Positions 35,798 through 49,077 of a stretch of DNA of 64,000 nt are shown piece after piece. The DNA is from Diphasiastrum complanatum (Eukaryota; Streptophyta; Lycopodiopsida; Lycopodiales; Lycopodiaceae): contig CM055094.1 in the NCBI GenBank assembly GCA_029204225.1, forward strand, positions 14,324,928 to 14,388,927. Reading direction: 5' to 3'. The notes beneath the pieces are model-generated. The model was not told where the DNA came from. It saw nothing but the letters and a program-made list of their open reading frames with translations, and did not search any database. A program made the position numbers and the translations under genes. How positions within the stretch are numbered: the first letter of the stretch is position 1; the number at the start of each line of letters is the position of its first letter.

Positions 35798-36506
35798 TAA
35801 CAGAATTAAATCACGAATAATTCGCGAAACTTTTCATGACACTCGAATTATTTTTGTTTGAGTTGGATCAATCAGGCTCTATAACGCAACCAAACAAAAC
35901 GAGACGAATTCTAGAAGAAAATGAAACGAAACAAAGCGACGCGAAACTTGCACTAACATTGATTCATGCTGGAAGCACAGATCGCGAAACTACACGAAAT
36001 GAAACGAAGCGAAATAATTGGTGACAAGATCAATCAAGCAATCAAGCTCTGTAACGAGACGAGACGAGACGAAACATGACGAAATGAAACGAAACCTAGG
36101 TGAGCCTTTGAGATTGATTTATCCTTATTGCCAGGTGATCGTGAAGCGAAGCACGAAGCAAAAGGATTCGTGAACATGATCAGTTCGTCAGTAATTCAGA
36201 TGTGATCGTTGGTCACTGTCGGCTGTATCACTCCTACAATTCTTCAGAGAGTAGTCAGGCACATCTGATCTACGTTAACAAATTAATGCAGCATTCAACG
36301 AAATCAAATCAAGATGCGGAATAGAATGAAGTAGCGAATCAGCACACGAATAATATCAGACGAAAATAAATTCGAGATCATATAGTCACCTAGATTAATA
36401 ATGTGCACAACAACTACAAAATCATCTATTGATTTTTCTGATTCTTCAAGCACTGCATGCAGATCCACGCAGTGCGTGGGCGTGAGAGAAATATAGTTCT
36501 CTCATG

Positions 36507-36907
36507 AATTCGAGTCTCGTTTACTAGCAGACCTTTGGATCTACAGATCCTATTACAAAAATTATCTCGCACGTAGGCAAATTCGTATTCTATATTTTTC
36601 ATCTTCTTGACTCTTGTCTTACTTACTAGCATTAGACTTCAGACTTGTTGTAATGTGCATCAATCAGAAAGTATATAATTTGCGAACAATTTCGTGTCGC
36701 ATTCTTGTAACTTACAGATTAGAAAGATTAAACATCTACAACTAATTCGCGAATTACAAGAGTGGCAAATTAGCCACGATCTAGAACAATTCTGATGATG
36801 TCATGGTATTTGGCCGATTTTCTTGTTGGCTGTTCGTGGAGCACGACCGATTTCGTGTCGTGTCATGTCGCCTTTTGTCAAAGGTTCAAAATTGAAAGCT
36901 AGCAAAG
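36507..36907 (-). repeat. Second copy of the older copia 3' end
   Basis: About 400 bp nearly identical to 34,408-34,800, same orientation, 2.1 kb away. Confidence 0.85.
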
Positions 36908-38100
36908 CTTTGGCATTAGAAACAAAATGTTTCTTCAACCTTGTGAAAATTTTCCATGTATTTTTGCAATCTGTCTTTTATAAAAATTTCATTCATTTTT
37001 TGCTTCAATTTTTTTATTGAATAATAATCTAATTAAGGGTAGTCCTTAAAAGATTTAATCTGGGCAGAGGAAGAACTCCATCTCAAGTGGTACCATGAAA
37101 ATGGCGATCGACATATTTCACTTCAATTTTTTCACAATTTCGGCATCTCCACTAAGTCAACATTTAGGTTGACTGGTTGAAGTATGGATTTCCATCGACC
37201 AATTTCTTTCAACATTTTTTAGTTGTCGAACTTCGTGTATTTATGTAGAGGAATTCTAACTGTGTCGAATTCCGTGTATATGTGCAAAGTGTAGAATTTA
37301 GGGTATATTTGCAAACTATGTCGAACTCCATGTATTTTTGCATACTATGGCGAACTTTGTGTATTTTTGGAGACTTGACAAGTCCTCATTAAAAGAATTA
37401 AGTGAAATTCTAACAAATAACTGTATATGTTTTGTTATTAGAGGAAATAGGATCTCTCGTATAGCAGAGAAATGGTTGCCATTTTTGTTCAAAAATCTCA
37501 AAACAAGAACTTCAACCCACACTGAGATGTGAATATCTTCTATGCTATCTATTTGCTATACTGAAACATATGCACAAGATCTTTTTTTAAAGTGTTTGTA
37601 TAACATAACCAACTTTGTTTTTCTCTCGAATGCCAACATTATTAGATAGAAAGCATGATATGTGTGCCAGCTGCACATATGACCATTGGCCTAATATCAT
37701 ACTCATAAACCCCGAGTATATTATGAATCTCCATGTCAAGTGGTGTATATATACACACACTCACATATGTATGTAGATCACATACATACATATGTACACA
37801 CACATGTTTATACACACATAGATATTTGATCATCAAGTAGATGTTGCTTATTTGATAGGAATAGAAAATTGTCCATGTGGCAAGGTTGCTAAGGACCCAA
37901 TGTGTTTTCTCTTTTTATCCAGAGTTTTTGTTCACCGTGTGGATTGCACATGGGGAGGTGATGTGTTATGGCCAATGGCTATCGACGGTTCACGGGCTTC
38001 TCGGACTTTTTCCAAACACAAGTTGGAGAGAACCTTCAACCCACCCTGCTTTCAATTTGAAGGCTCCCAAAAACCATAAATATCAGAGGCGTCCTTTCAA
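36908..38100. other. Flank upstream of ELF4
   Basis: No gene recognised. Contains GTCGAACTCCATGTATTT-type repeats at 37,205-37,365 and an alternating TATATACACACAC/CATACATACATATG microsatellite at 37,745-37,825. A TATA-like CCATAAATATC is present at about 38,076. Confidence 0.4.
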
Positions 38101-41100
38101 ATCAAGGCTTTTTTTGGGCAACTGGCAATGGTGAGTTGAAGGAGAGAGAGCTGAAGGGTTTTGGATTCAATTCTCGGATTTTGAGTTGGGTTTTCTTTGA
38201 ATGAATGGATCGTCTTTGTTTTGTTGGGCTGGGAGAGTAGATTCTAGATCCTAGTAGCCAGAGATATGGATAAAGAGAGTTATAGATAGATCAGTAAATC
38301 TATTCTCATATCATTATTGTTTATTTAAAATGGTGTGTCCAACTTTTTCTTATGTAATCTGGGTTTTTGAATTCTAGCCAGAGAAAGAGATAGATCAGTA
38401 AATCTGATTTCTTTTCGTTTAAGTTGTGATCTGATTTCTTTTTTTTCATGTGGTGTAACCAATTATTTCTTATGTAACCCGGAGACGGAGAGTCGGATCA
38501 CCTTTTTGTCTGTTTTTAATGTTGTACCTAATTTCTTTCATGTAATCTGGAACTTGCTTTCTTTTGCAGGTGTTGATGATAGCTTGGATCTCCAGGAAGG
38601 ACAAAATTTGAAGAAAAACGTAAATTCTTTATCTTTTCGAAGAAAATTTAATGCTTTCAAGTCATGGACTGTCAATGTGCTTTGGTTTGTTTTGTAAGAT
38701 TGAATTACCACCTAAGATCAGTCTAATTTTCTCTGTGGTTCCTTGCTGTTTCTTTTTTATGGAAAGAGGGCTTCGTGGTTCTGCCGTATGTTTTCCTCCT
38801 CTGCACCAATGCATTTTCCATGTTCATACTGCATAGATAAAAGCTTGCAGTGCAGGAGGATCTGCCTCTGGATTGTCTGACCTGTTTTTCTGTCACGCTT
38901 GGATAGAACAAGTATCCTTGTTGATTGTTATGGAATCCTAGATTGTTCTTAGCAAAAAGATTTGATCCTTTACACTTCTGCAGAGTGACTTCCCCCCGAA
39001 GTGCAGCTTGCTACTTTCAGATAGTCAGCTTTCTAGAACGTATGGAGTAGTTAAGTCAGCATATAGTTTCAAAGATGTGTCTGTCTTCGTGATCTTCAAA
39101 AGGAGCAATATTTGTGCACGTTCTAGTAGTCTCAGAGAAAAAGGCTTTTTCTGTTATCGCCGAGGGAAACGCAAACAAGTTTTACCTCTGCTGAAGCCTG
39201 AAAGATTTGGTAGAGGAGCTTTGTTTCTGAGATCTCCTTAAGAAAAGTTCTGTATGAGAAAGGGCCAGAGTCGATTTAATCTTATCTGATACAAAACACA
39301 ACCTTCAAAAATCATCATTTTAAAAGTAGCAGGAAAGAATTTAGAAGATGGTCCAAAAATTGCCGAGAAGTAGATGTAATATAAAAAAGATGACCTGAGA
39401 GAATGTTATGCCATCATAGTGTAACTAATCAACTGCCTAACTATTCATCTTTTTTGGGCAAGTTTTTAAATAGATTATTATGGATTATACAGTTGATGTA
39501 TGCAAAGTTTTTGGCACCAAGTTGAATGCTATGAGTTTACAACAAAGTTTAGCAAATCGCTTCACTTTTATGGGTCATATGGATCATGTCTGTGCTAGAT
39601 TTGCCCCTTAAATATGGATCTTTATCATAACCTTTATTTGTCACTTAGATCATCAGCTACTTCACAGTTTCATCAGATCAGCATATTCACAATTTGATAC
39701 TGCTTAGGCTAGGTACGAATTAACATCTCTCTCAGATTGCAACAATCAACAGAAATAGCAGAAAGATTTCTAGTTTCATAGTAAGAGCCCTTCCTGAAGG
39801 GTAGTTTTATTGCGAATACCAATTAATTTTTTCAAAAAGTGCTGTCAGTGGTAGATCTTTAACCTTTCTATCAAATTTTTTGATGCAGAGGTGGACGGTG
39901 TCTTGGAGAGCAGCCATGTTGTATTATAGTTTAAAAGTTGAGAGTTATGATGCAGGAATGCTTTCATGCATGTTTCAAGGAAAGGGCGATGTAATTGTAA
40001 GTGCATGCTTTTAGATTCCAGATACAGCTGCAGCTACTGACAAAAAGTTTAACTGCAGAGGCTTTTTATTTTTTGTTTTACTGAGGTTTCTTATTGAGTT
40101 CTTCCCGATTTCGTCTACATCGAACAAACAGACGAATCAGTCTCTCAAATAGAGCAGCACTAAAGTGCAATAACTAGTTATATCTCTATCAACACTAAAG
40201 TGCAATAACTAGATATATCTCTATCACTCTGTCAAGCCTCCTAAAAAGGGATGTGATGGTGGTGTCCTCATCTCTGGATCTTTACCGCCGAGCTATATGT
40301 CTGTAGTGAGGTTGAGCACGAGGTGTATGCCATCTCTGCTGTGTCTGTCGCCTGCTCTGCCAAAACTGGAAACATGGCTCGATCTAATGGATTGACGTCT
40401 GGCACAGATGCTTGCCTCATTGGAATATCTCTCTCATCCTCTGATCTGTCCTCCGTATCCTCTATAAATTGCTAATTCCTCCAATTTAATCCGATGTGGC
40501 ACAGAGGGTTTGCTCGGATCATCCTTGAAAGTGTAGTAATCTTTGCACGGATCATCCGCGAAAGCGTAGGAATCTATAGAGAAAATATATTGGCCTACTC
40601 CGAGGAAGTGAGGCCCGTACACCAAACTGAGCTGGTCTGTGTGTCAAAATCTGTAAATTTATTTCGCATTTTAAAAAATCTCACACTTTGACATGTATAT
40701 GAGATCTTAGGCCCTCTATTAATTGGAAAAAAGAAAACAAGACAGAGAGATGGAGTTGAAGCCAAAAGTGAGTTAAGCAGGTAGTTCTTTTCACCTTAAA
40801 GTCCTTAGTCATCCTAAAGGATCTCTCTCTCTCTCAAAGACGGTTACTGTTCTTTCAGAAGTGTGAAATTCTGGTGTTTTGGCTGTCAGCTCTAAATCCA
40901 ATGTGCTTAATTTCTCTAAACTAAGGCTGTGTTTCCTCCAACGTGTGAACTTTTCTTGTGTGCCCTGAAATTGCAAATGAAGTAGTTTTGAGCCTGAAGC
41001 TTAAAGTTTGATTTAAGTGGCCACATAGTCAGCCTGTAGAAGTGTCTACACCCTACCTGTTACCATGATTTAACTCTACACATGTTCTTGTTAAACAGAA

Positions 41101-41420
41101 AATGGGAGCATTAAGAATGTTGTTGACTAGGATAGTTCAATATTTGACCTTAGTTGTAGTTATTTCTGACTGAGAGGAGATAACTATGCATGAAAGTGCT
41201 GTTCGCTCTTGCTCTTCCTACTCTGCGCAAGATTTTTTACCGTAATGTCTGCATTGGGTAACACATACTTTAAAAGCAGCAACTTTATATCTAGTATTGA
41301 CTTTTTTTTTCTCTCTTTTTATCAGATTCTGCATTAAAGGTCTCATTCTTTTCTAACTTCAGTTTATATCTATTTCTAGGAGTTAGAGCACATTCCCGGG
41401 CCGTCTGCTTTGCGACAGAG
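38101..41420 (+). other. ELF4 5' leader with probable introns
   Basis: A donor-like CAATGGTGAGTTG lies at about 38,128. A 50-base candidate exon, 38,570-38,619, is bounded by a CTTTTGCAG acceptor and a GTAAAT donor. Further TGCAG acceptors occur near 38,983 and 39,888. The coding exon follows TATTTCTAG at 41,379. Together these suggest a spliced 5' UTR about 3 kb long in the genome. Exact exons are inference; no coding potential was found here. Confidence 0.4.
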
Positions 41421-42304
41421 ATGGATGTCACTGCTAGGTCAGAAGCAGGGGATATGACCTCTGTTGATAGAAAAGGATTAGCAGCTTTGCAGCAAACTTT
41501 CAATCAAGTGCAATTTCTACTGGAGCACAATCGCCTTCTTATCAAAGAGATAAACCGGAATCACAGATTGAGGATCCCTGAAAATTTGAGCAGGAATACA
41601 GCACTGATTAATGAGCTCAATGGCAACATAAACAGGGTGCTTTGTCTCTACGCATATCTTTCAACGGCATTTTTGAAGACCTTTGAATTTTCATCAGATG
41701 TTATTACAGCTGGAACTTCAAAAAATGATAAAGTGATGCTAAAATCTGCTACCGTTCAAGGACTTAAAAGGGTACGATTTCTCTAAAACCTTTTTCGAAG
41801 TTTATTTCTAAAATGTTGAGTTTTGGGGCTCGTGAGCCATTTTTTAAAGTAATTGCCAACAAGAAATTTGCACCATAGCCTTCATGCAGACAATGTTCTT
41901 ACAGAGAGTTTTCTATGGAAGGTAAAGTGCTATTCCCGATGATTTGATCAGCAGTTACTAATGACGATGCACACTGCATGAATCTTCAAGCTTTCACAAA
42001 TTTGACAAACTTTGTTAATGATCGACTATATTATGAGGGGGTAAATAGGCAGTTTGATTAGCTAATCATTTATGGCAGTTAGATCAATCGAGAGCGGTGA
42101 AGTATTTTAAGTTTGCAAGGGTGTTAGGAAGGTTGAAGCAAAAGGGGTGATCGAGGCAAACATAGCAAAATGACTATGCTATCATGATCTGCTGAGGTTA
42201 ATTTTTACAGTTTGATGGCTTGTGTTATTTACCAGGATGTATTGGCGCTGGAAAGTCAGCTTATGGGATTGCAACTTGGAACAAGTACTGCACATGTGGG
42301 TTAA
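41421..42304 (+). CDS. ELF4: EARLY FLOWERING 4 (ELF4/ELF4-like), predicted two coding exons
   Basis: Exon 1 (41,421-41,771) carries the whole ELF4 domain: LAALQQTFNQVQFLLEHNRL, LIKEINRNHRLRIPENLSRN and ALINELNGNINRVLCLYAYL. It ends STAFLKTFE, about residues 20-90 of the protein. ELF4 is a small helical nuclear protein that joins ELF3 and LUX in the evening complex, repressing circadian and growth genes at dusk. Without splicing the frame ends at 41,786 (121 aa). A donor GTACGA at 41,772 and acceptor TTTACCAG ending at 42,235 join in phase to 42,236-42,304 (DVLALESQLMGLQLGTSTAH), giving 139 aa. The spliced form is inference; the domain is certain. No frameshift is seen. The ATG is preceded by a TTTCTAG acceptor with no in-frame stop, so an upstream start cannot be fully excluded. 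Confidence 0.9.
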
Positions 42305-45300
42305 AGTGCATTCAATGTGGGAAGCTTCTGACCGCTCTCATTGGTATTCAAAAGATACAGCTGAATTTGTTAAAACTCCTTAGCGAAGACTCTTATCAAG
42401 ATTTGAAGTGCTTTTTTATTATCTGGTTGATGTTAAGTATAATATATATAGGCCACTTTTTCTTAATCTGATTACATATTTTGAATTCTGAAGTATATGG
42501 CAGTTACTAGTATCTAGTTCACCATATGGCTCACTGTTTCATCAATTAAGTTTTTGGTGCTGAGTTCACATTCTGACTGTGATTAAGCATACTATGCTTT
42601 ATGTAAAGAATAAGGTCTACCGTACTTCAATATAAATGCCTTTTTCACAAAGAGTAAATGCTGTTCTTCCACATGATTTTGATTAAGCTTGAGAATGAAT
42701 GTATTATTGGCACAATCAGAAACTCAACAGGGTAGTGTTTTTTGGTATAAAAATATGACACATTCTGGAGCCTGCTCTCGTATCTTTTATTGAAGGTGAT
42801 GGTTATTGTAGAGCAAGGCTGTGTCAAAATGAACCAAGCGAGAGAACAGTAGCAAGAGAACGCATTAAAACTTGATCAAAGAGTCATAGCCCATCGAAAA
42901 TAAAGATGGGAGATATATGTCCAAAAGAGATTGATATTTCAGGAAAGGAGTAAGTAGATTAAGCTAACTTTTAGCAAAATCTGCATGGGAAATTCACGTT
43001 CAAGAGAAATTGATATTGCAGAAAAAGTAAAACTACATAAAGCCTACTATAGCAAAATCTCGAAACTTTTACATATGACCTGTAAAGAGGCATATTAAGT
43101 ACATATGGCTCTTTCATACAGATTATACTTCAAAATGGAGGTTATTGATGTAGCCCTTTCAAAGAAGCTGCAAAAATCGTCTCCCAAAGAATAAGCATAT
43201 TAAAATGCAGGGCCGCTCGGGATGCTTTTTTGTTGGTTTGATGTGCATCATCTTTTTGGCCGCTACAGTGTTGAAATTCAAGACATTCATGAAACATGAA
43301 AACATTTGTATTAATGGTTGTGCTTCTCATTTTTTCCATATAGTTATACATGAATTTTCATATTCTATACAATTAGCTTCTCCTTTGCACGAATCTTTAC
43401 AGTATGGACGTATTAAAGTTTCTTTTATGTGTGTTGACAATAGCATGATCTCGACTTTTCTGTTTTGGATGAGACGAGAAAAACCTGTCTCTTTCCTCAA
43501 TATGAGCTTTTAATTGGTAATGGAGTACCACCCCTCAAATGACATATGATCAGATTCATCCTCTTTACTTCATGAAAGGTTTATTCGCTTTGTTGCATCT
43601 TTTTGTGAGGTCCTCATCATTATCGTATATCGAACAATTTTTTTGATTGCTTCTTGATTTTGTAATGCAATTGAGGCAAGAACTTTGCTTGCTATTTGGT
43701 TGGCGTTGATGTGGACTGGGAGCTCAATACAAACGATAGTGAGAACTTCCATTTGCCACCCTAGATAACTTTTGTTTGTATGTAAAATTCGCAACTCATC
43801 TGTCAAAGCATTCCATATTTCACAAATTTTCATCCTAGAGACTACCGTTATGCGTTTTAGTTAAAATTTCAGAGACTCAATACTACCGGCGTTTGAAAAT
43901 GGGAATAAAAATTAGTATTTCACTCTTCCTTTCTCTGCTGGTGATCTGTTTCTTTGTGCATGCTGTGTGCCCATTACAATTTTGCGCTTGCAGTGTGTGA
44001 TTATCGCATGAAGTACACGTATCAGCGCTTTGAAAAGGGGAACAAAATCCAGCATTTCAACGTAGACGTACTTGATATTCTTTATGTTCGTTGTTATGGG
44101 CAGACGTTTTATCATAGCATACGATCGTCAGTGAAAAGCTTTTTCAAACCAAGAAGCGGGTTGCAATACCTTAATTTTCACAGCAAGCACTTGTTATCTT
44201 CGTTAGTTACCGGCAGATTTTCGACTAGAGTAGAGTATCGGAAGTAAAAACTTTTTAAACCATGAAAAAGGTTGGAATAATGTGAGAATTTCCACAGCTA
44301 CTTAATCCATTAACTAGCATACAAACATGCATTTTCATGCACAACTTCTATTGTGGATTTTAGAAAAAGGTATAACAGCGTACATACTTAAGCTGAACCA
44401 GATTGAACCGAGAGTGTGAATTTCAGCCACCGTAGAGTTTACATCTTGTTCGTTAAAGATCAAAAGGACGAGTCCCGTAATAAATGCTGTGTAGGCGATA
44501 AAAGCCTCCATTCCTCTTTTTGAGATCAGTGGTTGGCTGCATAAAGGGGTATGTAAGACCAGAACAAAAGATAGAAAAGCATAACCAAATCTGCAGAAAT
44601 ACGATTTTGGTACAGAAATCGTTCTCCATGCGGAGTTCTCTTGTCTGGAGCTTTTTGCATGGTGCTCATGAGAAGGTACAACAATCAGGTTGCTTCAAAT
44701 TACTCTTCATTTGTTGTTTGGGATATTCAAGCGCAGGACAATTCTTCTGAAATTGCTCTTCAGTCGCTTTTGGGGGTCTTCAAGCGTAGGACAGTTCTTC
44801 TGAGAAGCCTTTATAAGCAAGAAGCAACAGATGAATGATCGTTCGTTGTTCAGAGCTGCAAAAGGGATAGATAGATCATAGATTGAAGCTTGAAAAGAGA
44901 TTCACAAAGATCACATAGCTGACAGAAATCTTAGTAGAAGGTAGAAAGAATTCGTGGCTCTTCATCTCCTATAAACTCGAGGTATAGTGTATTTTCATCA
45001 AAGATAGATTTCATTTTTTGCAAGCATTTAAATAATTGTTGGCTGGTTCTTTTTTTTCTTCTGCTTCTGTTGCTGCTGCAAGCTTATTCTCTTTTTATAA
45101 ATGAATGTGCTTTTGAGTACAAGATCACTTTCTTTCATACGATTGATAGCTTGGCTTAGTTAGTCACTGCTTTAGTTCAGATGGAGGTAGGAGAATGCAG
45201 CAACAACAGTGAAGCTGTTTGTCCATGAGTAAAGAAACTACTTGAGCTCTGCGTCCATGAGTAGATGGCAATCTAGGCATGAACTTTGCAGTGAGTGACT

Positions 45301-46756
45301 GGAAAATTAGGAGAGAATATGATATCAAGGCATGTGAGTGAACGATGTACTCCATTCTGAATCGAGAGCCATGTGTATAATATTCATTGTAAGTTCATAG
45401 CAGCTGTGAGGAGGGATCTAGGAAGAGGCGGACTTTAAGTCATAGCCGAGATTTTGAAAAGTCTTTAATCTGCACCATAGATTCACAACTACTATGTCTG
45501 GTATTCGTGATCCAATGGTGGGCTACCATGCAATAGGCAATAGCCCGCTTCCCCATCAAGAATATCTAGTAATCTACCTACCAATCTCTCTATCTTCATC
45601 AAATATACATTGCATTGTAAGTTCATATCCATTAGCCTCATAGTAGGCATTGCCCTTGCATGTCAAGTATGCACATTGGTTGACATTTTGCTAGGTGCTA
45701 GCCCTTTTGCATAAAAAGTGAGGATTTACATAAGCTAATGTGACTCGGTTCATGTTTTGAGCAATGTCTTGAATCGATCAAACAAATCGAATCAATTAAC
45801 GCGAACTTTAATTTATCATTGATTATGCTTAGACGGTTGTAAGCAAATGAAATTACTCATTTATGTTATAACAGTGGATTGTATGTGTCCATAGAGGACA
45901 AAAATTGTCAAGTTTCTATACTTGTACACTAATGATTGTTTCCAAAAATATTGAATAAAAAACCATTGTTTGAAACAATATTGAGCAAGCTTTGTAGAGT
46001 ATTTGAAAGTTTTCATGGCAATTTGCAAATTGCAAGTTCAAATTTTATTTTTCACATTGCATTATCGTTTGTGAGAGAGATGAATCTCCTAGTTTATAAT
46101 TTTGAGAGGAAAATTGTCAAATCTTGGCTTGCCATCTTATGTGTGATAAAAAAAAATGGCTTTCTAACAACGGACTTTTCTTAACAAATGCTAACATTGT
46201 GGAAAGATGTTAAATATTCAGATTCATATTTGACTTTTAAAAAATCCATCTCCTATCATAACCATCTATATGTGTGCAACTAAGAGGTGTTGCAAGTCTA
46301 TATTGATATGCTTTTAATTTCTCTTTATTTGAATGTCAAAATTCACTTGCCTAAATTGCTCACGGAGGGGCAAGAGTAAAATGCATGTGCCTGTATATCT
46401 CACAAAGATTAAAGTTGGCACATAACTGGTAGATTCCATGAATGATGAAAGTGTTGGCTAATTGAAAAAGAGGCAAGACTCTCTCCCACAAATACCATAA
46501 CAAATCAAGATTTTAAACTTTTTTATGCTTGTACATTGCACTCTCTACCTTTTTTATTACATTTCCATGTGCAAATATTTAATGCTTCCGCATTGTACTC
46601 CACCTTCTTTATTACATTATATGCACCTCAATCGAATTAAACCTCAAATTTTAAGGTGTCAAAAAGGAAGGGTCCTCCAAGCTTCAAGCTACCATTCCTC
46701 ATACAGACCTAATAGTTGCATATCAGAAAGAGAAAGCGACAGAGGCGCATGCCATG
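42305..46756. other. ELF4 3' flank and intergenic sequence
   Basis: AT-rich with no recognised gene. A weak RNase-H-like minus-strand opening at 43,570-43,833 was considered and not accepted. A 26-base duplication (TTCAAGCGCAGGACAATTCT and its near copy) is at about 44,728 and 44,780. No transposon ends were found. Confidence 0.4.
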
Positions 46757-47661
46757 TCTGAGATAGTCACAAGAAAAGCTTATACGTAGGATGTTGCCTA
46801 TCTCACAAGTCAACAATGTGTGCCATATTTGAGATAATTACAAGAAGAGCTTACATGTAGGATGGTGTCTGCTTCACAAGGCAACAATATGTGCAATTGC
46901 AGTTGTTCTTTAGAGGCGACAATCAAGGGTTGCACACATGCTTTTCATGAGATACTCATGGAGGTGAACATCCCATTTGCTCTTACTTACACAATTGCCT
47001 TTACATAGGCAATACAAGCAACATAAACATGCAGCAAGAACTTCAAGCAATCCATGATGGAGATCCTCGGTATGATATAATTCACAAAATCGTATAGAAG
47101 TTATTGAGTCTAGTTGAAAAGTTCATATGACACCTCTCATTCAGCAATAGCCTCAATATTTCAAGTGTTTTAATGCTTCAAAAACGTTTGTCTCTAAGCT
47201 TTACAAAATTTTCCAACTTTGATCCCAAGCCACCTTAGCTTTCCCAAACACTCTTGCAAGTGGTTCCACATGAGTGCACAAGCTGGAGACCATTCACCAC
47301 ACTTAAGCTGCCTTTCATTTCTAACAAATGCTCTAATATGTAGGATGGTGCTTACCTCACGAGACAACAATGTGTGCTATGTTTGACATAGTCACAAGAA
47401 AAGCTTACATGTAAGATGGTGCCTGCCTCACAAGGCATCAATGTGTGCAATTGTAGCTGTTTATTAGACGCGATAGTTGGGGGTTATAGACATGCTTTTC
47501 ATGAGATACTCATGGAGATGAACATCATGTTTGCTCTTATCTACACAATTGCCTTTACATAGGTCGGACAAGCAACAACAACATGCATCAAGAACTTGAA
47601 GCGGCATAGACCCTCAATATGATGTAGTTCAAACAACCATATAGACTAGTGTTTTGGAAAC
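46757..47661. repeat. ~555-bp tandem repeat, two units
   Basis: The first unit runs from about 46,757, the second from about 47,312. Shared landmarks are GTCACAAGAAAAGCTTA, GATGGTG.CTGC.TCACAAGG, CATGCTTTTCATGAGATACT and ACACAATTGCCTTTACATAGG. Each unit has an internal 71-bp partial duplication (AGGATGGTG blocks). The second unit is interrupted at 47,662 by the gypsy element, and sequence matching the start of the next unit continues at 62,547. Confidence 0.75.
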
Positions 47662-48761
47662 TGTTCACAGGTTCCACTCTATCTGTGAACATGGTTCTTT
47701 GGGTTTCTTTACTTCTTCTTTACCGTTCTTTATGGTTCTTCTGGTTCTTACGGTTCTTCTTGTTAGAACGGTTATCACACGAACGTGTTACTCATATTTC
47801 AACATGTATTTCCTAGCCTGTCAATGGGAGACACGGTTCCGATACTCAGCTACATGCATAAGTCAGCCATGTAACCAGTCTTAGCTCAAGAAGATCAACG
47901 TTTTGGAACAGGGAGTATTCCTACCACTATCTACTAAATCAGAAAACAATCAAGAAACTACTCAAACAAGAAACAAGAAACAAGAAACTAGATTCCTAAC
48001 AACATCGCAACAGTCCAAGAATCAAGAAACACTCATTTCTTGATGCTTAGATTGCTCAAGAACAATAAAGAACTGGAATGTAAGAAAGTATGCAAGATCT
48101 ACACCACAAAGTAGCCTATTTAGGTTACTTGCTTGCTGATTCCTACCTTATTCCACAAACAAGAAATGAACCCTAATCCACAACTAAGTAAGAAACAAGA
48201 AAACAAGATCCTAGTTAATCCACAATGCAAGGAAATCAAGCATGATCATAGAAACTTCACTCAAGAACATTGCCATGAACAAAGAGCTTAGCAATTATCA
48301 AGAACTCATGAAGGATCCTCTTTATTTGCTCAAGAGAACTTGACATTACATTCAAAGCTCCCTCACAAGAGAGGGAAGCCTTTAAATAAGCAAGAAGGCT
48401 GCCAATGTGGAGCCCAAGTGGCAATTCCACCAAATTAGAAATTACATGTGAAATTTGCCCTTCCACTAAAGGTCACCATCAAAAGGTGGCTCACTCTAAC
48501 TAATTTAAGGGAGGTCTACATTTATTTACAAATCCTAGGAAATATGACTAGCTCCTACATGGTCGTTCCTTCTCTGGGATACACCAAGTAGGCTCACATA
48601 GATATTTCACTGTCATCCTAGCTAGTAATTTCTCGGCTCTCATGCTCGGCTCTCAGCTTCTTCTACTCTCCTCCTTCTAAGATCTCCTCGGTCATGGGTG
48701 AGAGGTATTCTGTGTCTTCGGCTTGGCTCGGCATCTGGGGATTCTCTGAAATCTGCTAACA
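47662..48761 (-). repeat. Gypsy 3' LTR
   Basis: 1,100 bp; on the plus strand starts TGTTCACAGG and ends ATCTGCTAACA. Aligns end to end with 61,450-62,541. Confidence 0.93.
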
Positions 48762-48776
48762 TTATCCACCCCTAAT
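48762..48776 (-). other. Gypsy polypurine tract
   Basis: The minus strand reads ATTAGGGGTGGATAA directly before the 3' LTR. This is the plus-strand DNA primer position. Confidence 0.6.
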
Positions 48777-49077
48777 CTGTTGCAGGACCCACTGCAACAC
48801 CGGTGATGTCTTTCGCTTGGCACTTGGAAAAGCGTGGATCTTCGTTCGCTTCCGTAAAACCAGGTGCTTATTATCCGCAAAACTTATTATTATTATTTTT
48901 TCAGAATTGGAAGTCTCTCAATTGGCCGCTACATTCCAACCTTCTTGAGAACTTCTTGCGAGTCCTGCTCGCCTCGTCGTCGTGCCGTTTGCTTTCTCGC
49001 GCTCATCTTTCACCCCAAGGCTTCAAAAACTTGGAAGCAGAGCTTACTTCAGAAATTGAGGGGCCCCAGATATTCTC

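Larger units (their letters stand above)
34408..36907 (-). mobile_element. Older copia copy (host of the nested insertion)
   Basis: Minus-strand RT/RNase H (34,784-35,797) is followed by about 375 bases of 3' sequence, cut at 34,408 by the nested copia. The 3' sequence recurs at 36,507-36,907 (GAGTCTCG..., CAGATTAGAAAGATTAAACA, TTTGTCAAAGGTTCAAAATT), including the last pol codons. The right copy is therefore a second 3' end of the same family, not simply the 5' LTR. The 35.8-36.5 kb stretch has repeated GAAACGAAACGAGACGA-type words and no domains. Confidence 0.65.

Noticed and set aside
37852-38134. Overlapping openings upstream of ELF4
   Set aside because: No homology seen; the position fits promoter and leader, with a donor site at about 38,128.
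43570-43833. Weak RNase-H-like opening on the minus strand
   Set aside because: Only a vague similarity to RNase H ends, no catalytic pattern and no neighbouring element.
47654-47884. Openings repeated at 47,654 and 61,439
   Set aside because: They lie in the two LTRs of the gypsy element and are identical by descent, not genes.
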